DNA from: Apricaphanius iberus
Lineage: Eukaryota > Chordata > Actinopteri > Cyprinodontiformes > Aphaniidae
Length of the DNA: 64,000 nt
Direction of reading: 5' to 3'
Assembly: GCA_028564705.1 (NCBI GenBank)
Contig: JAPXFQ010002688.1
Location: 868,001 to 932,000, forward strand
Of this stretch, positions 1 to 10,800 are shown piece after piece (the stretch's first letter is position 1; each line of letters begins with the position of its first letter). The translations under genes and the position numbers were made by a program. A model generated the notes under the pieces. That model made no database searches, was not told the DNA's origin, and saw nothing but the letters and a program-made list of their open reading frames with translations.

Positions 1-739
1 TCAAATAGTTCAATTGGAAATTTCAACTACTTTGGGGCTAGCATAAATCCCTGGTGTTTTAAGATCCTAAGAATGACTCAAGGCCTGTTGCCTTACAAAG
101 AGTTATTAAACAACTTGGCACTCAATGTCACACATTTTATAAACTTTCTACAATCAAAATTACTGTTCAGGGGAAAATAAATAAAATATTTCCCATCCCA
201 CAGCTGACGCAATCTAAATTTTGATATGACAACTTTTAGTGAGTAACAAAATACCTAATTTTGACATTTACTTTCAGTGCTTCTCTCCAATTTATCCACT
301 TGAGATATGATGTTTTGCGTCTGTAATTTCTTTTTCTTTATTAGATTGATGTCATGAACTTGAACTCAACTTGAACTTGGTTCTCAAGGACCTCTATCCA
401 GCAAGTTTTACTTCTTTCTGTGGTTCATAGAACCTGAATTAAATGATGGCTCGCTAGCAGGCCTCTGCAGAACTTTTGCCATGAAGAGATGGTGGGAATA
501 TTTGAATCAGCTGTATTGGAGCAGAGACACATCTAAAACTGCCCGGAGAGCAACCCTTGAGGACTGGATCTGGACACCCCTGGTTTATAACCGCCCCATT
601 TAGAGGTATTACTGAGTTAATTTAGTTTATCTGCAATTTTAGGATTGTTTTTTTTTTACTTTAACTTCTTTATTTCTTCTTCAAGAGCCTGTGTCTGTGT
701 ATTATGTCCTTAAAAACCTTCTCTCACTCTTTGGTTAGT
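1..739. other. No gene recognised; short repeat fragment
   Basis: AT-rich sequence. Around 515-560 the string ending CCTTGAGGACTGG resembles the end of a short dispersed element also seen at 42490-42690. Nothing else was identified. Confidence 0.35.
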
Positions 740-905
740 TTTGTTGATGCACAGAATTCTGGAACAGTTCAATTCTCTCTCCACATGTTTCTTCTTGGTA
801 TGTAATATTATGGGAGAACACAATAAATATGTCAGCTACTATGTGGATGACACCCAGCTTTATTTACTGATTTATCCTTATTAGACAAATCAGACAATTT
901 TCAGT
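740..905 (+). repeat. Non-LTR retrotransposon RT remnant (L2/CR1-like)
   Basis: Decayed reading frame whose clearest part is YYVDDTQLYL from 837, the catalytic loop of non-LTR reverse transcriptases (normally YADDTQLY). The frame is interrupted on both sides, so this is a fossil. Confidence 0.55.
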
Positions 906-2559
906 CTGGTTTCAGATTACATTTTATTGCGCTTTTCCCTATAAGAGATTTTTGTCATGGTATTGTTTCATTGCTGTTACATAGAATTGGTATCCAGTTC
1001 TTACATGATGAAATGTTGGATATGGACTTGTCTTTCAATTTGCATACTCTGCATACCTTCAGAAAAAGCCCTCTTTTATCAACATTTCAAGCTTCCTGCA
1101 TTAAAAAAAGCTAGAAACGTAATGTTGGTCAATTATCTCATGTCTAGTTATGTCATTGTGATCCTGTTTTAGGTGTACAACATTGTCTCTGAATATAAAA
1201 ATCTCACTACTCGTGCAAATCATAAATATTTTTTCTAAGTTCAATGTCACTAACCTAACCAAGTCCTGAATTAAGTCATACCTGCAGAATAATGACGTTT
1301 CTTGAGTACTAACTCACTGGCAACCTGATGTAATCCCATAAGAAATTCAAATTTCATTTCAGAAGAAAAACATCATATCGACATTCAAACATGGTACAAA
1401 GAGGCTATTTGGGACCCTAAAGACTTAACATAACTAATAGAGCTAGTCATTAGAGTTGGATTTATTTAATAATTTGAATTTGAATTATTTGAAAGCTTTA
1501 CTTTTATATTCCTTGGCCATCTTTGGAATAAAAATGTGTTTGATCTGAAACATTTAAGTGGACACCATTGTGAAAACATAATACATTTATAGGTCAGGGA
1601 AATACGTTTTCACAGCACTGTATTTTAGTTGATCCTAAATGTTGTGGGAGCACCCAAGATAAGTAATAATTCTCTTGCATAGCCCCTTGATATTCAATCC
1701 CTAATATTCAAAATCTTTCATTTACAGTCTTTTTAATAAGACCACTCTAAACATTCTTATTCTTCTCCATTAACCCATAAGAGCCATTTGCTGTGTGTAC
1801 GCAGATTGTTTTTAGTTAGACAAGCCTTCCTAGTAAATATAAAGATATCTAGTCTGACCACAACTAAGACAAACTCAAACTAAGGGGCTGAATCTGCAGT
1901 TGAGGCTAGAGTGGAGCGTGGCTAGAACAACCTGCAGGGCAACATTTTTGCTCATGCTCCAGTTTGTCTACATATCTGCGTTAGGCTGTTCTCAGAGACT
2001 ACAGAAGAAAATAATTTGCTTTTTGTATTGTCTACAGATACTTCCTCTGGGTTTTTTTCTAAAAAAACCCTGCAACTTTTTGTAAAAGCCCATAAATAGT
2101 GAAGTAATTGGTCCGTTTGCATTTAACTTTTTAACGTTTGCTTAAAACTTTTGCAAATTGCATACCGTTCTACTACTTCCTTTCATACTGAGTTTCTTCC
2201 ATTTATCAATTTTTAAATGTTGTCAATAAATATTTTCTGTCCTTGTTCTAGTCCCATGCCTGTTTGTGTTCTTTCAAATTACTTTTATTCTTAGTTTTAA
2301 TGGTCCTCTATAGGCGTAAGGAAACAAAGAGCTATGTTGAAAAGACCATGTCATAATGTTTAGTTTCATTAGAACTGTTATGTTCCTAATGCGATTTTTA
2401 TGGTTTCTGTGGTCTTGTTCTGTTTTTCACAATTTTATTAAGTTTGTCTATTTCCGTCTTTTTCTGTTGCTCATCGTAATTTCTGCTTAGTGCCTGTGTT
2501 TCATGTTCTTGTTTTCATATTTCCTGCTTACTTTTTTCCTGTTTTTTAATGCATGGTGA
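906..2559. other. No feature recognised
   Basis: AT-rich sequence with only short chance frames. No splice-supported exon, repeat family or RNA gene was identified. Confidence 0.4.
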
Positions 2560-2705
2560 GTAGGAGAATTGGTCTCTCTAAACTCATCCTTAGGTATGAG
2601 TATGTGTGTGTGATTGTTTGCCCTATGTTGCCCTGCAGCAGATTGGTGGCCTGTCCTGGTGTACCCTCCCTCTTGCACAATCGCCTCTGGACATAGGCAC
2701 CCTCC
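2560..2705 (+). repeat. tRNA-like SINE family, 3' part (copy 1)
   Basis: Contains the conserved body of a common teleost repeat: AATTGGTCTCTCTAAA, then TGTTTGCCC...GTTGCCCTG...CTGGTGTACCC. The tRNA-like head is missing or unrecognisable. Related copies in this window lie at 5025-5285, 16020-16300 and 45108-45425. Confidence 0.55.
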
Positions 2706-2829
2706 CCTGCAAGCAAAACTAGACAATGGGAGGAACATATAGCTGGAACCTCCTGTGTAGGGTTTGCATGTTGTTGCCCATGTATGTCTTTCCTCCAGGT
2801 GTTTCAGCTTCGTAAAGAGGTTGAAAAAT

Positions 2830-3790
2830 TCAGTTCAGTTTATTTATGTAGTACCAATTCACAACAGATCATCTCAAGGTACTTTACAACAAAAGAAATG
2901 GCAAAAAAATTATACAACCATTCCAATCAGTCAAAAAGTTTTCTATTTAAGTAATCTTAGCAGATTACATCAAGTTATTGACATGAGGTTGTGCCACTTT
3001 GATGCAGACTTCGACCACAGCAATTCCTCATCCTGAGCAAGCATATAACGACAGTAGAGAGGAAAAACTCACCTTTTATAAGGAAGAAACCTCCAGCAGA
3101 ACCACGCTCAGTGCTAGCATCCATCGGCCACGACCATCTGGGGGTTTGAAAAGACAGAGCTAAAACACTGAAAGAACAAAAGGAACAGATCTAAAAGTGC
3201 TTTCTATATTATAGAACAGAAAAAGTTGATAACGGGTCTTGGAGGATGGTCGGTCACTTCCAGCATCATCTGAATTGATACTCCCCATCCAACAGCTGAG
3301 CATGACACCAGACAAGGTGTAACTTCTATGAAGAGAAAAACACTTTGAGAAAACAAGGTTAACAGCTGAAATAACAATAAAAAAATACATTTGACGAGTG
3401 GCAGAAGAGAAAAGTTGAAGTGAAGAAAAGTTATCAGTCTGTCCTCCAACAGTCTAAGCCTATAGCAGCATAACTACAATAACAGATCAGGATAACCGAA
3501 GCCATTCTAACAATAAGCTTGATCAAAAAAGAAAGGTTAAACCCTGTTCTTAAAAGGAGACAGGGTGTCTGCGTCCCAGGCTAAAACTAGAAGCTAGTTC
3601 CACAGGAAAGGAGCCTGAAAGCTAAAAGATCTACCTCCCCTTCTACTTATAGAAATCCTAGGAACTACCAGTAAACCTGCAGTCTGAGAGCAAAGTGCTC
3701 TCTTGGTAACTTATGGAACAATCAGATCTCCGATATATGATGGAGCTTGATTATCAAGGGCTTTATACGTAAGGAGGAGGAACTTAACCC
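2830..3790 (-). repeat. Dispersed teleost repeat with a LINE-like 3' end
   Basis: Begins with TTCAGTTTATTTATGTAGTA and CCAATTCACAACAGATCATC; read on the minus strand this is the GAATTGGTACTACATAAATAAA ending common to fish L2-type elements. The block at 3540-3790 (a Pro/Leu-free, stop-rich stretch with CTAGTTCCACAGGAAAGGAG) belongs to the same sort of dispersed sequence. A short copy of the terminal part recurs at 26514-26575. There is no usable reading frame. Confidence 0.5.
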
Positions 3791-5024
3791 TCTTACCCTC
3801 CTTAAATATTTATAGCATATTTACTCCTTGTGCACAAAAATATGCATTGGAGACTTATGTGTGAATAAAATTGTATACTATATCATAAATCCCTTTTTTT
3901 TTTTACATGAATTGCATCATTAGCTTCAGTGCTAACAAAATATATCAAAATATTTGTGTGTTTTTCAGATTTGACCCCTTTATTGCCTAGTTTATGATTA
4001 AAATCGGGGGTGTAAAAAATGTGAAAAAAATGAAACAATATTTGTTGTGTGTAATATCCAAAGCACATGTTTAGGGGTTAGAGGAGTCTTGGAGTGTTAC
4101 AGATGGGCATAAAAAAAATTTCACTTTGTATTTTAGATTTGTCCAGGTTTATTATAAAAACCTGGACAGTAAGGTACTGAAAAAATGCTCATACAAAGAT
4201 TGCTAGATGAAAAGTTTATTACAACACATTAAAGCACAACCATGTGTACAATGCGTGTGTGTGCAGAGGTGGCATTTCTTTTCATCCCCATCTGTGCCTG
4301 GGCTGGAACCTTGCCTGCGCCAAAGTCGAAGCGAACCTTACCAACCTTACCATGGTTGGCTTCACCGAATTATGACGAAATATGTTGAAGATTTCTTCAG
4401 GTAGTTGTAAACCAACATAGCTGTTCAAGTGTTGTATTTTGTTTATTCTCTAGCCTGCGTCTTTGAAGTTAATCTGTGAGAACTTTGCTCTCAAGTTCAG
4501 ATTTGATGCTTGCATTTGCTTTTTAGATGTTATTACAATATGCCACAGTAAATATCTTAGTAAGTTTTAGAATTTTTTCAGCATATTGAATGATTATTTA
4601 TATACAGCGAGGCATTGATGAGAATATAAGATTTGAAGATGGTGCATAAGAACACTGTTTAATATGTTTAATAATGTGTGCACGTTAGGTCATTTTGCCA
4701 TTCAAATTGGAACTGGCTGTATTGGGGAGAGATTTTATTTTTATTTTTGGGGGTTTTTTGGAAGTTCTTTTTGTGTGTTTTTTTTACGGGGGGGTGCATG
4801 GATAATTATCATCTAAGTTTTAAGTATGTTGGGTTTTTTTTCTCTCTTTTCAAATCATACTGAGGGTTTAGATACAAAAAACTCTAACAGATGAACAGAT
4901 ATGTTAAACTTTCCTGTAATGTTTGTAAATATTGTCACAATGTTTTAGGGTGTTATAAATTATCCCCAGAGAACTATGAATGTGTGGAGAATGATGGTGC
5001 ACTCATTAAATGAGTTCCCTGGAA
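3791..5024. other. No gene recognised
   Basis: AT-rich sequence with several homopolymer T and G runs near 4740-4850. No exon or repeat family was identified. Confidence 0.4.
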
Positions 5025-5285
5025 GCAACAAGGTCTATGGGTTTGAATCCTGGCCTGGGGACTGTGGGGTTTGTGTAAGTACTAAAAATTTCTCTCACAG
5101 TCTAGAAATATTTATATTATTTTTACTTGTCTCTCACAACCTTCCTTAGATGTTAGTGTATTTGAGCATGTTTTATTTGTCCTGTGTGCCTTTGTGTTGC
5201 CCTGTGATGAACTGGCAACATGTGCAGGCCGCAACGTCCCTCTTGCCAAAGACCACTGGACACAAGCACCTCACTTTTTCTGACT
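5025..5285 (+). repeat. tRNA-like SINE family (copy 2)
   Basis: Has a B-box-like GGGTTTGAATCC (5039-5050) followed by CTGGCCTGGGGAC, and then the body GTTGCCCTGTGATGAACTGG around 5199. The middle has diverged from the other copies. Confidence 0.55.
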
Positions 5286-5689
5286 CCACATACGGAAGTG
5301 GATATAGAAAATGGATTGATGGCTTGTAGATAGGAAGTAAAACCCCTTGTCGACAGGAAGCTGAGCACTGATCAAAACATAAAATAACCTGACATAACCC
5401 TTGCACATGTGACCAAGGAGTGAGATTTTTTTTAATTCAGATCTTCTGAGTGAAAAGCTGGAATTAAGGTCTTACTGGTTATCAAATTATGATAGCTTCA
5501 CAAATATGTTCTAATTTTTTTAACCCATCATTTACTTGACACCCGTTTGGCAGCACTCCAAGTAATTTATTGGAACGCTCCCAGTGATGCAGCTACGATA
5601 TATATCACCACACGGCACTGCTCTGACCACAACCAAAATTATTTTATTCAGCAGCTGAAATTAATAAGACGCCCTTCACCACAGTGCCA

Positions 5690-5900
5690 AAATCAGGCCA
5701 TTTGCATATATACGCCCATCCTTATCCATAGCCTCATCACTTCCTGTCTTGACTACTGTTACTCCCTTCTCTTCGGTCTTCCCCAGAACTCCCTCCATAA
5801 ACTCTAGCTGCTTCAGAACTCGGCCCCCCGCATCATTACCATTACAACTCCCTCCTTCCATCACATCACCCCTGTCCTTCAGGAACTCCACTGGCTCCAC
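5690..5900 (+). repeat. L2-like non-LTR RT fragment
   Basis: Translates to a degenerate end of a non-LTR reverse transcriptase: LITSCLDYCYSLLFGLPQNS, a stop, then a stretch ending LQELHWL. These are hallmark blocks of L2/Maui-type RT (SRLDYCNSLL, LHWLP). Confidence 0.65.
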
Positions 5901-6690
5901 TGTTGGAGAGACATTCGGGAAATGTCCACATCTGGCAGGCCTCTGAACATGGAGCGCCCATCTTACTCACTGCGCTGCACGCTGCACAACACTGTCTTTT
6001 GTATTTCTTGGAGCTTCCTTTAGCTGTAATGACCAATCCAAACATGATTCTTAGTCAGACACCAGACTTTGGCTTTGTTTCTGAATCTTAGCCCAATAAT
6101 CATGTGAAAAGGCCTAAAGTTCAGGGTTAATCCTAGGGTCTGTGCCCATACTGCTACCACCTTTTTAGATCCCAATAGTGATTTTCAAAGACCTTCAAGT
6201 CAAGAGTTTATGATGGCCCCTAAAGCATATTTAAGGACTTCTGCTTAAACCAAGCCTTGTTGAATTGATTCATGGCCTCCACTATCTGCTATAACTATGA
6301 GACATGAAATAGTTTTACAGAATTTTCCTTATAGTACAGAAGGACTTCTTATAAGAGTTACAAGAGATATCAATTTGGTAAGAGGACAGGTTTTGAGTTT
6401 ATCACTGGTTCAGCAGAGTGAAATGAAAGCGCATACATTCTCACATTTCCTTACAATTTAGAACCTGGTTTTTCAATTATGGAAGAAAACCAGGGTCCAT
6501 CTGATGGAAACACCAGTTGAACAGGACCTAGCTAAGTTTCTTTGCAACCCCCGACAGTCAGAAGTATTCATAAGTTCAATAATTTTTCAAAAGCAACTTG
6601 AGCAGGAAGACATATCTTGATGTAGGGTGTAATTTTTTTTTATTAAACCATTCCTGGCCTCTTTCTTAAAAAAAGTGCACCGGATTCCAG
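5901..6690. other. No gene recognised between LINE debris and the lpl 3' end
   Basis: Unremarkable AT-rich sequence. The first part (to about 6080) may continue the LINE remnant ending at 5900. Confidence 0.35.
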
Positions 6691-6696
6691 TTTATT
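6691..6696 (-). terminator. Candidate lpl polyadenylation signal
   Basis: AATAAA on the minus strand, the first such hexamer downstream of the lpl stop codon. An alternative lies at 6639-6644. Confidence 0.45.
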
Positions 6697-7811
6697 AAAA
6701 AAAAGTCAATGCTCTCGACTGCTTGCATGGAGCTCAGTCTGATCAACAATTCCAAAGCCTTATCCACTAAAGAAATGCTTCATTTGTAGAAATACAAACA
6801 GCAGTGCAACCTGCCAACATATATTAAAGCGTCATATACAAATATATCAATGTACAATCAATAAATACAGTACGAAGTCTTCTTCTTGAGATGTATGGTG
6901 AACATTATTTTAGCCAGTTCTTCAAGAATTGTAAGGCTTTCTTGTTGATTTTTTTAAAGATCAGTTTGCAGTCCTAACTGAACTGTGAGGTTGAACACTA
7001 TTTCTGGATGATTAAATGAGTGGATGTGATTCACTATAGTTAAAAAAATACCAAAAAGAAACAATTGAATCGTTAATAGAGAGCAATCTTTCCTATCGTA
7101 ACATCTAAAGGCTGACCAGTGACACAAAAACCAGCACAATAAAAGAATAAAAAAAGACTTCAAGAGTTGAGGTGTTAACAAATGGTTCATGTTCAAAAAG
7201 AAAAGATCACTGTTGCTGATTACAGGATATGCAATGAAAATTATAATCGACTTCAGTAGATAGCAAATGTTTCTTTGGTCCCTGTTGATTGTTGGCAATT
7301 AGTGGTTAAAAAAAACTAACTGTGGGTACAAAAAGATTGTTTGGAAAACAAAAACAGAAATGTCCCATGATTATGCCTATCACTATGAAGTATTTACGTT
7401 ATCAATAATCCAAGTTCACGTAGGCAAAGGAAACTCATTATTAAAACAAAGTCAGTAAAAACAGTACATAGATGATACATGAGAATAAACAATGATTACA
7501 AAGCAGCAAAAGCTACTTAAAATGGACAGTTGTTGTTTTTTTTAATGAGCACATCCTAAAAAAATGAAACCAGTATAATTTTTGCAGCAGCAGAATTTGT
7601 AAAGAGACACAGGAAGTCAGAAAAAGACTGATTTCATGAACTGTGGATGAGGTTGGGTTGGTTTCAATGGGGGCTCAGGGGGGAATAGGAAGACAGGAGC
7701 ATTCACTAAGTTTCCAGGTTTCTGCGAAATACTCCCCAGTGTTTCTGTGTAATGTCCATCTTTTGCCATGCAACTGGAGATGGATGATGCGTGATAAACT
7801 TCAAGTTTTCT
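6691..7811 (-). other. lpl: lpl 3' UTR (predicted)
   Basis: About 1.1 kb of AT-rich sequence without a coding frame runs from the lpl stop codon (7812-7814) to the first AATAAA on the minus strand (6691-6696). A second AATAAA follows at 6639-6644. No repeat family was recognised here. The end point is inferred from the signals only. Confidence 0.5.
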
Positions 7812-10800
7812 TCAAGCCTCGTTCTGACCAAAAAGACTACCCTGTGTCTTGAGTTTGTGCATCCTGGTGGGAGAAAAAAAAGAGGAAAACATCAGATGCA
7901 ACACTTGCCGGGTTTATGTTAATCAGGATTGAGTCTTTTGAGAGATCAGTGGTAACTTACCTTCTTTCTTTACGGCTCAGGTTGTCTTCTTTTGACTTCA
8001 CAAAGACTGCATTTTCGCCTCCCCTGACCAGGTAAGCAAACTCTCCTTCCTTTGCCTTGAAGATCACCCTGTACTCAAACAAAAAACATATTTTAAGCCA
8101 TCAAGTTCCTTGAGTACACAAATGTTAGTAGAGCTGTTTCGTGTTTTAATGTGATGAACTCACTTGGACTGAGTCTCCCCACACTTTATGCGGAGCTTTC
8201 GCAGGTGAAACTTGCTGCTGCCCCAAAAGTCAGACCAGCTGAAAAGCGCATCCTTCTCCCAGCGAATCTTGACTATCATCAGGTCGCCGATGTCCACATC
8301 GGTGGTGATCAGGAAGGACAAGGTGCTGTTGCCATCCAGAGTGGGTCTGATGGGTTAAAATAGGAATCATGTTCCGTTATACACATCAGATTGGTGTTAT
8401 ATAAAGATACTCTAAGGAATTGGCTGTTGATCCGAATTTATACAGATTTGTTGCTTAACCAGTAAAGACAAGTCAACTATTCAACTATTAAATCCACTGT
8501 TCTGTTGGGTTAAGAAGAGCACAATGATCTTCAGAGTAGATGTTGTGACTAGGGATGCACCGATCCGACTTTTTCAGTCCCCATACGATGGCGGGTTTAC
8601 AAACTAGACTTTACAAACTAAACATAACAGACAAAATAACAGATGTAAAATTATAAAATTACCACAAAAATAAAAATTCAAGTGAAAAATGTATATTTTT
8701 TGGTGAATTTGTTGCAGATTTCCTCCATTTTGAGTATCAACAAACTAAACATAACTGAGACAAAATAACAGATGTAAAATATAAAATTACCACAAAAATA
8801 AAATTTCAAGTAAAAAATGAATCTTTTTTGGTGAATTTGTTGCAGATCTCTTTCCTCTTAAATAAGTTGGAACTTCATCAGTTTGAATGGATTTTGAAGA
8901 AAAAAGTAATATATTTGAATATGGTGTGGTACTGTATTCTGGTATACATAAAAAAACATTAGAAAACTATACTATGTCTTGTCAATGAGTAAATGAGATT
9001 TGCCTTTTATACTTTGGTTTTATCTGTAGATATCTCAGTCCCATGAAGTGAAGTATTTTCATGTGATTGTAGATGTTCAGTGATAAAATGAAAGAATTTT
9101 GTAATCTTCTGATGTTTCTGAAAAATGTATTGATTTAATTTTTCTAAAAGTGTTTTTATTATTAGGATAGTTGCACTTTTAGTTTATAAAAACATTAGGA
9201 CATTTGCTGTTCATGGTTCTTAAAGAGAAATACATTAAAATCCGTAATAGCACCGGAAATCTGCAAATGCTGACAAACTAAATGTTTGCTAAGTTGTGCG
9301 GTATGTATGCTAAGAGCAGATTTATATATACGTACAGGACAATAGGAATATCCTCCTTCTCTCCATGGGTTCCATACAGTGAAATCTTCATTGGCTGCTC
9401 ACTGAAGCTCTGTTTGTCCTTGCTGAAGAGGTGTGCCTTCACTTGGTAATGATAAACTGTAAGATGGACAGAAGATTCACATCCAATTAAATGTCATAGT
9501 ACAGTTTAAGCATTTTCTTTTACATTGGATTGGAGCTTTAAACACAGATTATTGTATTCTTGTTTGACTTCAAGTATGCATTGACAGACCCTTGAAAACT
9601 CTTGTAATACCTGTATAACATTAAGCATTTGCTGTTTGTTGATTTGGGATTCCTGAAATAACTTTTCCACTGCCAAAGCAATGTATAAGAATCGCTTTAC
9701 TTCACCATACTTTAGCAACTAAAACACCCATGACCTCGTGAATGAATGCAGCTTGCTGCTGTTGTGAAGCTGTATTAGGGCTCCACAATTACTGTTGGGT
9801 CCAAGGAGTCACATTTACTCAAAGCATATCGGGCCAAAGTAGCTAATGCGCTGAAGATTACTTTAAACAAAGGCATGTGCACGATTAAATCCCAGTAAGG
9901 CCTTCTAAAGCACATAAATCCAGACAGATTTTCTACTTTTCTAGATGTTAAACACATTTCCTTTCTGTTCCCACAGGCATTCACATTTGTCTTTCCATGA
10001 GGATCAGACATCTTTATTATAGCTTCGTATCATTTCTTTTGATATTTACCTTTGTAAGGCATCATATCGCGAGTCTTGAGGTACATCCTGGCACTACGGG
10101 CCGTGCGGACCTTGTTAATGTTGTAGCCAAGCTTGTTGCAGCGGTTCTTTCTGCAGCTGAGGCACATTCCCTTGTTGAAGGTATCCTTGGAGTTGCAGCG
10201 GTAGGCCATGCTCTGCTGCTGGGTGTTCAGCAGGGAGTCGATGAACAAGTGGATGGAGCGCTCATGGGAGCATTTGATAAGTTGATCCATATCTGCACAA
10301 AAAGACAAAGAAAACACAAAGGTTCTTCAGTTTTTACAGTTGGCAATGGCAGAAAATTTATTTGTGGTGTTTCTTCTTCTTTTTCCATTCATTACCAGAA
10401 AAGCGGACCCAGAACTCATACACAGCTGAATTATGCTTTCTAAAAGCATGAACAAACAAAATATGAGAATTTAAAAAACTAATATCTTTGGGTCTGATTC
10501 ATCAAATGTTTGTGCTTGTTAAATGTACAAACCTTATATGTACAAACATGTACAAACCTGAAATGTACAAACATGTACAAACCTTACAGCGGGCACAAAA
10601 ATACGCAGCAAGTCATTTTCTAACCGTCAGCAAGATGCACGCAATCCATTTATCGCTTTTGGCCTTGATGAATATGCCATTCTGTCAAAAATCGCTAAAT
10701 ATTGTGAGGAGAACACTCAAATAAGTAGAAGCTCCATTCACAGCGTGATTGATAAAACTTTGAACTGTTTGCTCTTCTGTTTTATTGCCTATTTTTACCG

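Noticed and set aside
5039..5050. B-box-like GGGTTTGAATCC suggesting a tRNA gene
   Set aside because: No cloverleaf can be formed around it; it belongs to the tRNA-like SINE family.
9997..10443. 148-codon plus-strand frame
   Set aside because: It is antisense to lpl exon 6, which has the CSHERS and RKNRC motifs and correct splice sites.
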